Origin: Rubrobacter sp.
GTDB taxonomy: Bacteria > Actinomycetota > Rubrobacteria > Rubrobacterales > Rubrobacteraceae
Length of the DNA: 9,580 bases
Reading direction: 5' to 3'
Assembly (NCBI GenBank): GCA_016781775.1
Contig: JADDPR010000388.1
Span: 1 to 9,580 of the forward strand
In this document: positions 1 to 5,268 of the stretch, one piece after another
Position numbering within the stretch: position 1 is the first letter of the stretch
How the letters are laid out: every line of letters starts with the position of its first letter
Notes under the pieces: generated by a model
Seen by the model: the letters and a program-made list of their open reading frames with translations, nothing else
What the model was told of the DNA's origin: nothing
Database searches by the model: none
Made by a program: the position numbers and the translations under genes

Positions 1-720
1 GCCTCGGCGTCGCCGACCCCGACTTACGAAGAGTACAGGATGGCGAACAAGTGCTGGAGGGCGAAGAGCACCTTTTTCGTCCAGACGCAGCACGGCGCCT
101 ACGCCAACGGGGGGACGGGCTGGACCAACATCGGGCACCCGAACTTCTGGGGACAATACACGCACGGCAACATCGGCATGGGCCGCTGTGCGTCGACCTA
201 CTACACCAACGACATGTACGCCGTTGACTACCCCTTGAGGAGGGGGGACGTGATCTTCTCGCCCTTCTCCGGCGGAACGGTGACCTTCGCCGGGCGCAAC
301 AACAGCCACAAGAACTACGGCATCTTCGTCGTTATTCGCTCAGATAACGGCAAGTACTACAGCTTGTCGGCGCACCTCAATGGCCTAAACAGGGGCATCT
401 ACAGGGGGGCCAGGGTCACCTCCAACACCATCATCGGCTTCGCCGGGGACACGGGAGCCGACATCGATGTCGGCCGTGTGCATCTGCACCAGGCGCTCTA
501 CCGTTACCCGCGCCTGCTCACCGACGGCTCGCCTTACGGAGGCGCGGGTCTCCAGGTGGTCTATCACCGCTTCGTCGGCACGGCCGCGAAAAAGATCGGG
601 CAGGCCGTCAGCGCCAACCCCTCCTACAACGTCTACCGCTTCGGATCGGTCGCGCCGAACTACCGTGCATACTGCCGCGAGGGGATCGTGTGTGGGGAAG
701 GGTACAAGATCAGCAACTAA
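1..720 (+). CDS. M23-family (LytM/LasA-like) peptidase, 5'-truncated by window edge
   Basis: The reading frame is open from base 1 (ASASPTPTYEEYR precedes the first ATG at 40), so the gene very probably starts upstream, with a signal peptide outside the window. The M23 zinc-peptidase fold is recognisable. Counting from the ATG at 40, there is AVDYPLRRGD (61-70, metal-ligand Asp63), a beta-rich block with FSPFSGGTVTFAG, YSLSAHL (His112) and VHLHQ (HxH, 148-150). Family members cut glycine-containing peptide cross-links in cell walls or proteins, usually outside the membrane. The His normally four residues before the Asp is Met59 here; His42 further upstream might replace it, as the longer His-Asp spacing in LasA-type enzymes would allow. 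Four cysteines, two near the C-terminus (YCREGIVCG), suggest a disulfide-stabilised secreted protein. It is convergent with the macrodomain gene and has no visible link to the arginine genes. Confidence 0.8.
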   Translation, partial: ASASPTPTYEEYRMANKCWRAKSTFFVQTQHGAYANGGTGWTNIGHPNFWGQYTHGNIGMGRCASTYYTNDMYAVDYPLRRGDVIFSPFSGGTVTFAGRNNSHKNYGIFVVIRSDNGKYYSLSAHLNGLNRGIYRGARVTSNTIIGFAGDTGADIDVGRVHLHQALYRYPRLLTDGSPYGGAGLQVVYHRFVGTAAKKIGQAVSANPSYNVYRFGSVAPNYRAYCREGIVCGEGYKISN

Positions 721-747
721 GCATTCTCCGCCGAGACGACCATGTTC

Positions 748-783
748 GCACGAGGCCCCCGTCTAAAGGCGGGGGCCTCGTGC
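748..783. terminator. Perfect 14-bp hairpin between convergent genes
   Basis: Arms 748-761 (GCACGAGGCCCCCG) and 770-783 are exact reverse complements around an 8-nt loop, starting 28 bases after the peptidase stop codon. There is no T-run on either side, so it is a factor-independent-like terminator without a U-tract, a form common in GC-rich bacteria. Its symmetry and position between two genes that face each other suggest it can act in both directions. Confidence 0.7.
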
Positions 784-813
784 CAGGTTGACGGCGTGAT
801 ACTACTCTCGACC

Positions 814-831
814 TCCGGTCGGCAGACCGGA
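814..831 (-). terminator. Short hairpin just after the macrodomain gene
   Basis: TCCGGTC (814-820) and GACCGGA (825-831) pair as a 7-bp stem with a GGCA tetraloop (TGCC on the minus strand), six bases past the TAA of the leftward macrodomain gene. It has no T-run. It could be a weak terminator for that gene, backed up by the stronger hairpin beyond it; the role is inferred only from position. Confidence 0.35.
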
Positions 832-837
832 ATTGGT

Positions 838-1380
838 TTAGCGCTCCGAGTGAACCCGGTTCAGTGCCTCCTCGAACTCCTCCAGGGCGCGGCGGTCGAA
901 GAGAACGAAGCGGACGAGCGCTAGCCTATGCCGTTCGTTCCGCAGGAACTCCACGACGGTGTCCAGCGCGACGTCCGCCGCGTCACGCAAGGGGTAACCG
1001 TAGGCCCCCGTGGAAAGCGAGGGGAAGGCGACGCTCCGCAGGCCGTTCTCGGTGGCGAGGCGCAGGCTGTTGCGGTAAGCGCTCGCTAGAAGTTGTTCCT
1101 CGCCGGAGGAACCGCCCCGGTATATGGGCCCGACGGCGTGGATGACGTAACGGGCTTGGAGGTTACCTCCGGAGGTGATGCGGGCCTCGCCCGTGGGGCA
1201 GCCGCCGATCTCTCGGCACTCCTCCATAATCTTTGGGCCCCCGGCGCGGTGGATCGCGCCGTCCACCCCTCCCCCGCCAGCCAACCCGGAGTTGGCGGCG
1301 TTCACGATCGCGTCCGTCCCCTGCTCCGTGATGTCGCCCCGGACAAGCTCCACCACCGCCCCACCGAACTCGGCCCTCAC
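838..1380 (-). CDS. Macrodomain protein, MacroD/YmdB-like ADP-ribose hydrolase
   Basis: At 180 aa this is a single stand-alone macrodomain. The signatures appear in the expected order: GDIT (15-18), DAIVNAAN (23-30), GGGGVDGAIHRAGG (35-48), CPTGEARIT (61-69), VIHAVGP (79-85) and the loop FPSLSTGAYGYP (119-130). Asn30 and Asp40 sit where the YmdB/MacroD catalytic pair lies. The family removes ADP-ribose from acidic side chains and deacetylates O-acetyl-ADP-ribose in the cytoplasm. The start is GTG at 1380, with a GGGGAGG Shine-Dalgarno just upstream on the minus strand; no earlier start fits the fold. The gene lies 120 bp downstream of argG in the same direction. It may be read through from the arginine operon or have its own promoter, since no clear terminator or promoter is visible between them. 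A functional tie to arginine synthesis is not supported by the sequence. Confidence 0.88.
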   Translation of the reverse strand: MRAEFGGAVVELVRGDITEQGTDAIVNAANSGLAGGGGVDGAIHRAGGPKIMEECREIGGCPTGEARITSGGNLQARYVIHAVGPIYRGGSSGEEQLLASAYRNSLRLATENGLRSVAFPSLSTGAYGYPLRDAADVALDTVVEFLRNERHRLALVRFVLFDRRALEEFEEALNRVHSER

Positions 1381-1500
1381 GTCCCCTCCCCTGAGATGGG
1401 GGTCGGAGGAGGGCCATGACCGGAAACGGCAAGATCGCCCCTCGTACGAGGCGTGTGGTGCGAACTATTCGGGCGGCACTTCGGGCTCATCATCCTGCGG

Positions 1501-2721
1501 CTATTTCGCGGCCGGGCTGCCCTGGATGCCGCCGTTGACGCCTGCCCACTGGCGGGCCGGGAGGCCCCAAAGGGCGATGAATCCGGCGGCGGCGGCCTCG
1601 TCGAAGGTGCTGTTGGGGTCGTAAGTGGCGAGCTCCTTGTTGTAGAGGGCGTGGGGGGCGGTGCGCCCGACGACGGTCGACGAGCCCTTGTAGAGCTTGA
1701 GCCGTACGTTGCCGGTGACCGTCCCCTGGGTCTCGGCGACGAAGGCGTCGAGGGCGGTCTTGAGGGGGGTGAACCAGAGGCCCTCGTAGGTGAGCTCGGC
1801 GTAGCGCTGCTCGACCGTTGCCTTGAAGCGGATAACGTCCTTGGTGAGGGTCATCGTCTCGAGCTCCTTGTGCGCCTGCACGAGGGTCAGGGCGGCGGGG
1901 CACTCGTAGATCTCGCGGCTCTTTATGCCGACGAGCCGATCCTCGATCATGTCGAGCCGTCCGACCCCGTGCTCCCCGGCTATGATGTTGAGCTCCGCGA
2001 TAAGCTCCGCGAGCGGGAAGGCTTCGCCGTCGAGGCTCACCGGCAGGCCCTCTTCGAAGCCTATGGTGACGTACCGGGGCTCGTTCGGGGCCTTCTCGGG
2101 GTCGGTGGTCATCTCGAAGACGTCCGGGGTTGGCTCGTGGTTGGGGTCCTCGAGGGGGCCGGCCTCGATGGAGCGGCCGAAGAGGTTCTCGTCGACGCTG
2201 TAGGGGGACTTCTTGGTGACGGGGACGGGGATGCCGTGCTCCTCGGCGTAGGCCATCTCCTCCGGGCGGCTCATGTTCCAGTCGCGCACCGGGGCGACGA
2301 CGGCGAGGTCCGGGGCGATGGAGGCGGTGGTGACGTCGAAGCGGACCTGATCGTTCCCCTTCCCCGTCGAGCCGTGAGCGATGTGCGTCGCCCCCACCTC
2401 ACGCGCCACCTCGACGAGCTTCTTGGCGATGAGCGGCCGTCCGAGCGCCGTGAAGAGCGGGTACTTGCCGCCGTACAGGGCGTTCGCCCGGATCGCGGGC
2501 GCCACGTACTCCTCCGCGAACTCCGCCTTTGCGTCCCGCACGAACGCGTCGGCGGCCCCGATCTTGAGCGCCTTCGCCTTCACATCGACCGCGGGCTCGC
2601 CCTGGCCGAGATCCAGGTACAAAGCATAGGGCTCCGCCCCCTGCTGCTCGAACCACTTCAAGCACACGGAGGTATCCAACCCCCCGGAGTACGCGAGCAC
2701 TACCTTCTTGCCTTCTAGCAT
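1501..2721 (-). CDS. argG: Argininosuccinate synthase
   Basis: This 406-aa protein joins citrulline and aspartate, using ATP, to make argininosuccinate, the step after ArgF. The N-terminal ATP-pyrophosphatase motif SGGLDTS lies at residues 12-18, and GSTGKGNDQVRF (117-128), typical of the citrulline/aspartate site, follows. RDWNMSR and SPYSVDENLFGRSIE complete the synthetase signature, and the length matches the usual ~400 aa. The ATG at 2721 is chosen over an in-frame upstream start at 2778. It has a strong GGAGG Shine-Dalgarno, and the first beta strand (KKVVLAYSGG) follows immediately; the longer version would overlap the preceding gene and add 19 residues foreign to the family. argG starts 31 bp after the GNAT-ACT gene and is probably the last arginine gene of the leftward operon, so it should fall under ArgR control from the argC promoter. 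argH, the next pathway step, is not adjacent. Confidence 0.97.
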   Translation of the reverse strand: MLEGKKVVLAYSGGLDTSVCLKWFEQQGAEPYALYLDLGQGEPAVDVKAKALKIGAADAFVRDAKAEFAEEYVAPAIRANALYGGKYPLFTALGRPLIAKKLVEVAREVGATHIAHGSTGKGNDQVRFDVTTASIAPDLAVVAPVRDWNMSRPEEMAYAEEHGIPVPVTKKSPYSVDENLFGRSIEAGPLEDPNHEPTPDVFEMTTDPEKAPNEPRYVTIGFEEGLPVSLDGEAFPLAELIAELNIIAGEHGVGRLDMIEDRLVGIKSREIYECPAALTLVQAHKELETMTLTKDVIRFKATVEQRYAELTYEGLWFTPLKTALDAFVAETQGTVTGNVRLKLYKGSSTVVGRTAPHALYNKELATYDPNSTFDEAAAAGFIALWGLPARQWAGVNGGIQGSPAAK

Positions 2722-2725
2722 CTCT

Positions 2726-2730
2726 CCTCC
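2726..2730 (-). promoter_or_regulatory. Ribosome binding site of argG
   Basis: On the minus strand GGAGG is followed by AGAG and then ATG at 2721. It fixes the argG start and rejects the upstream in-frame ATG at 2778. It lies in the 31-bp gap after the GNAT-ACT stop codon, so argG can initiate independently. Confidence 0.8.
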
Positions 2731-2752
2731 AAAATCTTCGATGGTATGGAAC

Positions 2753-3652
2753 TCACAGGACTTCGTGCCCCCGCCCACGCAAGGCGGATACGGCGAGGTC
2801 CAACCCTTCTTCCTTGACGAGCACGTAGTCCGTGTCGTAGGTCGAGAGGGCGAAGATGCTCACCCCCGCTTCGGCGAGAGGTGCCACGACCGACGCCAGG
2901 ACGCCAACCTCCGAGAACTCGAACGGCCCCTCCAACTGGAGGACGCACCATCCTCCCTCGCTCCTCACCCCGTCTGGTACGTCCCCCTCCGGGCAGACGA
3001 CGGAGAGTTCGTCGGCCGTGCGCGTCACGGAGAAGAACCCCGCCGCGCTCGCCCAGCCCGGCACCTCGAAGTCGGGGCTCAAGCGGCACACGGCCATGCG
3101 CCCGTCGAGCACCTTCAGCTTGAGATAGGACACCAACCCCAGGGGCTCCTCATCCGAAAGATCTGCCTTCATCACCCACGAGGGTTTGTCGAGGCCGATC
3201 TCGGAGACCCTCACGAAGCCGTTTCGACCGTAGAGCCGAACGGCGGCCTCGTTCTCCTGCCTGACGCTCAGGCTCAGGGCGCCGAAGCCCCGGGAACGCG
3301 CGACGTCCATGAGTACGGGGAGCAGGGCGCCGCCCACGCCCCGGCCGCGGGCGTCCGGGACCACCCCGATCGCAAGCTCCGGCGTCGAGGCGTCGACGAA
3401 GCCGTATCCGGGCTTTCGGGAAGACATGAGGCGATACCAGGCAGCCCCTATCTTTCGGCCGTCATCGGGGTCGAGGGCGACCACGGCGGCGTCTCCGGCT
3501 CTTCCCCAACTTTCGAGGTAGAGGGAGATGGCGGGGTCGGACAGGTCGCTGTGACCGGAAGCCTCGTAGAGCATCTCCCACAGGAAGTCCAGGTCTTCGG
3601 GGGTACCGGTCCTCAACCGGCAGGGCGCCGCCGTCCCGCTCGTCCGGGCCAA
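2753..3652 (-). CDS. GNAT acetyltransferase fused to a tandem ACT (COG3603/CASTOR-like) domain
   Basis: This 299-aa protein has two parts. Residues about 11-165 are a GNAT N-acetyltransferase: strand CRLRTGTPEDLDFLWEML, then LAIGVVPDARGRGVGGALL (93-111) with the acetyl-CoA RxxGxG loop at 102-107, and SVRQENEAAVRLYGRNGF (129-146). Residues about 178-299 are two consecutive ACT folds of the COG3603 type: LKVLDGRMAVCRLSPD, ELSVVCPEGDVPDGVR, then EGPFEFSEVGVLAS and SIFALSTYDTDYVLV (265-279). The animal arginine sensor CASTOR1 is built from related ACT domains. Sitting between argR and argG, the protein probably acetylates a substrate under amino-acid control. It might make N-acetylglutamate, as ArgA does with a kinase-fold sensor plus GNAT. 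The start is TTG at 3652, immediately after the argR TAG and in the same frame, with no clear Shine-Dalgarno; coupling to argR translation is likely. Domain calls are secure; substrate and ligand are inferred. Confidence 0.85.
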   Translation of the reverse strand: MARTSGTAAPCRLRTGTPEDLDFLWEMLYEASGHSDLSDPAISLYLESWGRAGDAAVVALDPDDGRKIGAAWYRLMSSRKPGYGFVDASTPELAIGVVPDARGRGVGGALLPVLMDVARSRGFGALSLSVRQENEAAVRLYGRNGFVRVSEIGLDKPSWVMKADLSDEEPLGLVSYLKLKVLDGRMAVCRLSPDFEVPGWASAAGFFSVTRTADELSVVCPEGDVPDGVRSEGGWCVLQLEGPFEFSEVGVLASVVAPLAEAGVSIFALSTYDTDYVLVKEEGLDLAVSALRGRGHEVL

Positions 3653-4132
3653 CTACTCGATGGTGCCCGCGGGGCGGGTCTTCGCCCGGCAGACGTCGGC
3701 GATGAGGCCGGCGACCTCCTCGGCGGCCTCGACGTCCGGCGAGATGGCGAAGACCGTATCGAGCCCCGCGACGGTGCCCACGATCTTCAGCCCCTTGACC
3801 CGGTCGAGGACGTTGGCGACGGCGCCGGCGGTCCCGTCGCGGGTGTGGACGACGACGGTGTTCTGGGCGGCGGTTACGCGCAGGACGAAGCTCGGCAACA
3901 CCTCGATGCCGGCCATGTTCGACTCGTGCGGTAGCGCGAGGTAGCGGTTACCCACCTTCAAAACCCCCAGTTCGGCGAGGTCGCGGCTGACGGTCGCCTG
4001 CGCGACCTCGACCCCGACCCCCGCGAGCGCCCCGACCACGTCCCCCTGGGTCCCCAAGGACTGCTCCGAGATGAGCCTGAGGATGAGGTTCTGGCGGGTG
4101 CCCTTGTCCACACCTTCTTGCGTCTTTCCCAT
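3653..4132 (-). CDS. argR: Arginine repressor ArgR/AhrC family, with altered corepressor pocket
   Basis: This 159-aa transcription factor normally binds ARG boxes as a hexamer when arginine is bound. The N-terminal winged helix-turn-helix is clear (RQNLILRLI, TQGDVVGALAG, then ATVSRDLAELGVLKV with the hallmark TVSRDL). The C-terminal oligomerisation/arginine domain runs from SFVLRV to the end. The family signature there is usually TxPGxA plus GTIAGDDT; here it reads HTRDGTAGAVA and GTVAGLDT, so the first Asp of the Asp pair is Leu and the Pro is Asp. ATG at 4132 is preferred because GGAGG lies five bases upstream; a GTG at 4144 in the same frame would add only MEDG. argR starts 14 bp after argC and its TAG abuts the TTG of the GNAT-ACT gene. 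Its place behind an ARG-box-like operator implies autoregulation. Confidence 0.95.
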   Translation of the reverse strand: MGKTQEGVDKGTRQNLILRLISEQSLGTQGDVVGALAGVGVEVAQATVSRDLAELGVLKVGNRYLALPHESNMAGIEVLPSFVLRVTAAQNTVVVHTRDGTAGAVANVLDRVKGLKIVGTVAGLDTVFAISPDVEAAEEVAGLIADVCRAKTRPAGTIE

Positions 4133-4137
4133 CCCGT

Positions 4138-4142
4138 CCTCC
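4138..4142 (-). promoter_or_regulatory. Ribosome binding site of argR
   Basis: GGAGG on the minus strand stands five bases from ATG 4132. It decides for that start rather than the GTG at 4144, which overlaps this site. It lies in the gap directly after the argC stop codon. Confidence 0.75.
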
Positions 4143-4146
4143 ACGC

Positions 4147-5187
4147 CTACGTCAGGTACTCCATCCCGGCCGTCTCCCCGTACCCGAGGGCCAGGTTCAT
4201 GTTCTGGACGGCCGCCCCGGAGGCGCCCTTGAGGAGGTTGTCCAGCGCCGAGAACAGCACGAGCCTCCCGGCCCTCTCATCCACCGCCACGGAGAGCCGC
4301 GCCCGATTCGTCCCGACGACGTGCGAGATCTGGGGCACCTCGGAGCGCGCCTCGACGAACCCCCAGCCGTCGTAATCCTCCGCAAACCAGTCGAGGACGT
4401 CCCCGGCCTCCGGCAGGTCCGCGCCGTCCGGGAGGTCCACGTAGATCGTCTCGAGCTCCCCGCGCGAGATGGGCAAGAGGTGCGGCACGAACGTCACCGC
4501 CGGCGTCCCCGGCGCGAAACGCCTGAGCATCGTCTCTATCTCCGGGGTGTGGCGGTGGCGCGGAGCCCCCTCGCTGACCCCGTACGGCGAGACGTTCTCA
4601 TTGGCGCTCACGAAGTGCGTCTTCTGCGTCGCCTTGGCCCCGGCCCCGCTCACCCCGGAGAGGGCGTTGACCGCCACCGAAGAGACCGGCATCCGCTTCA
4701 CGACCGGCGCGAGGGCCAGGATCGCCGCCGTCGGATAACACCCGGGGTTGGCGACGATCCGCCCGCCCTCCGGAGACCCGAAGACCTCGGGCAGCCCGTA
4801 GTGCGCCTCCTCGAGAAGCTCCGGCGCGGGATGAGGCCCGTACCACTCCTCGTACATCCCCACATCCGGCAGCCGGAAGTCCGCCGAGAGGTCCACGACG
4901 AGCCTCGTCCCGGCCTCCAGAAGCTCCTTCACCAGCCCCGCGCTCGCCATGTGCGGATACGCGACGAACGCAACGTCGAGCGAGGAGCCGTCGATCTCAC
5001 CCGCCTCCACGAACCGCTCCCGCACCCCAAGATGCGGGTAAACGTCCCCCACGACCTTCCCCGCGTGCTGACGCGAGGAGACCTCTATCCCGCCGACCTC
5101 CGGGTGCCCCGAGAGCAGCCTCAGAAGCTCCCCGCCCGTGTAACCACTGCCACCGTAAACCGCAACCTTCAAGCCCATGCAGGGCAT
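4147..5187 (-). CDS. argC: N-acetyl-gamma-glutamyl-phosphate reductase
   Basis: This 346-aa enzyme reduces N-acetylglutamyl phosphate to the semialdehyde with NADPH, the third step of the acetylated ornithine pathway. The Rossmann motif VAVYGGSGYTGGELLRLL (8-25) binds NADP. The catalytic Cys150 sits in VANPGCYPTA, followed by NALSGVSGAGA and the His-bearing RHRHTPEIE (210-218) that completes the active site. Length is standard. The ATG at 5187 has a GAGGGG Shine-Dalgarno seven bases upstream; ATG 5178 (MGLKV) lacks one. A much longer open frame reaching 5655 is only the antisense of argJ. argC is the first gene of the leftward operon, divergent from argJ by 81 bp. An ARG-box-like site overlaps its ribosome binding site, so repression by ArgR is expected. 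No convincing -35/-10 pair for argC could be identified. Confidence 0.97.
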   Translation of the reverse strand: MPCMGLKVAVYGGSGYTGGELLRLLSGHPEVGGIEVSSRQHAGKVVGDVYPHLGVRERFVEAGEIDGSSLDVAFVAYPHMASAGLVKELLEAGTRLVVDLSADFRLPDVGMYEEWYGPHPAPELLEEAHYGLPEVFGSPEGGRIVANPGCYPTAAILALAPVVKRMPVSSVAVNALSGVSGAGAKATQKTHFVSANENVSPYGVSEGAPRHRHTPEIETMLRRFAPGTPAVTFVPHLLPISRGELETIYVDLPDGADLPEAGDVLDWFAEDYDGWGFVEARSEVPQISHVVGTNRARLSVAVDERAGRLVLFSALDNLLKGASGAAVQNMNLALGYGETAGMEYLT

Positions 5188-5194
5188 TACAACA

Positions 5195-5200
5195 CCCCTC
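5195..5200 (-). promoter_or_regulatory. Ribosome binding site of argC
   Basis: GAGGGG on the minus strand, seven bases from ATG 5187, decides the argC start. It overlaps the edge of the ARG-box-like operator at 5198-5215. Confidence 0.65.
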
Positions 5201-5215
5201 GGATATTTATTCAAG
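5198..5215 (-). promoter_or_regulatory. ARG-box-like ArgR operator in the argC leader
   Basis: The minus strand reads CTTGAATAAATATCCGAG. Against the Bacillus-type ARG box consensus CATGAATAAAAATKCAAK (recalled from literature) this matches 14 of 18 positions, including the whole TGAATAAA core. It is an AT-rich island in GC-rich DNA and lies 11-28 bases upstream of the argC start codon. Binding here would block transcription of the argC-argR-GNAT/ACT-argG operon. Confidence 0.6.
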
Positions 5216-5217
5216 TT

Positions 5218-5235
5218 TCTGCATAAAACGCTTGA
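5218..5235 (+). promoter_or_regulatory. Possible degenerate second ARG half-site
   Basis: TCTGCATAAAACGCTTGA carries one good half-site (TGCATAAAA) and a poor right half. It lies two bases from the 5198-5215 box; paired ARG boxes in other bacteria are spaced two to three bases apart. It overlaps the -35 element of argJ. The match is weak and is offered only because of its position. Confidence 0.25.
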
Positions 5236-5260
5236 CCCTCTCGCGCGCCCCTGCGACAAT
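5232..5260 (+). promoter_or_regulatory. Promoter of argJ operon (likely leaderless transcript)
   Basis: TTGACC (5232-5237) and GACAAT (5255-5260) form a good housekeeping-sigma -35/-10 pair with a 17-bp spacer. The expected transcription start, about seven to nine bases past the -10, falls at 5267-5269, on or next to the argJ ATG at 5269. No Shine-Dalgarno exists upstream of that ATG, which agrees with a leaderless mRNA, a common arrangement in actinobacteria. Confidence 0.65.
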
Positions 5261-5268
5261 AGCACCCG

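Noticed and set aside
1381..1420. Possible hairpin sequestering the macrodomain ribosome binding site
   Set aside because: CCCC/GGGG and CCTCC/GGAGG runs can pair in several ways, but this follows from local G/C runs and no specific riboswitch architecture is visible.
1453..2718. Long open frame (421 codons) on the plus strand
   Set aside because: It is the antisense shadow of argG, which has full family motifs; the plus-strand translation is low-complexity and Gly/Val/Glu-rich.
2708..3934. Long open frame (408 codons) on the plus strand
   Set aside because: Antisense of the GNAT-ACT gene and argR; long stop-free antisense frames are expected in GC-rich DNA.
4321..5226. Plus-strand open frame of 301 codons
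   Set aside because: Antisense of argC, with Arg/His-rich composition and no domain.
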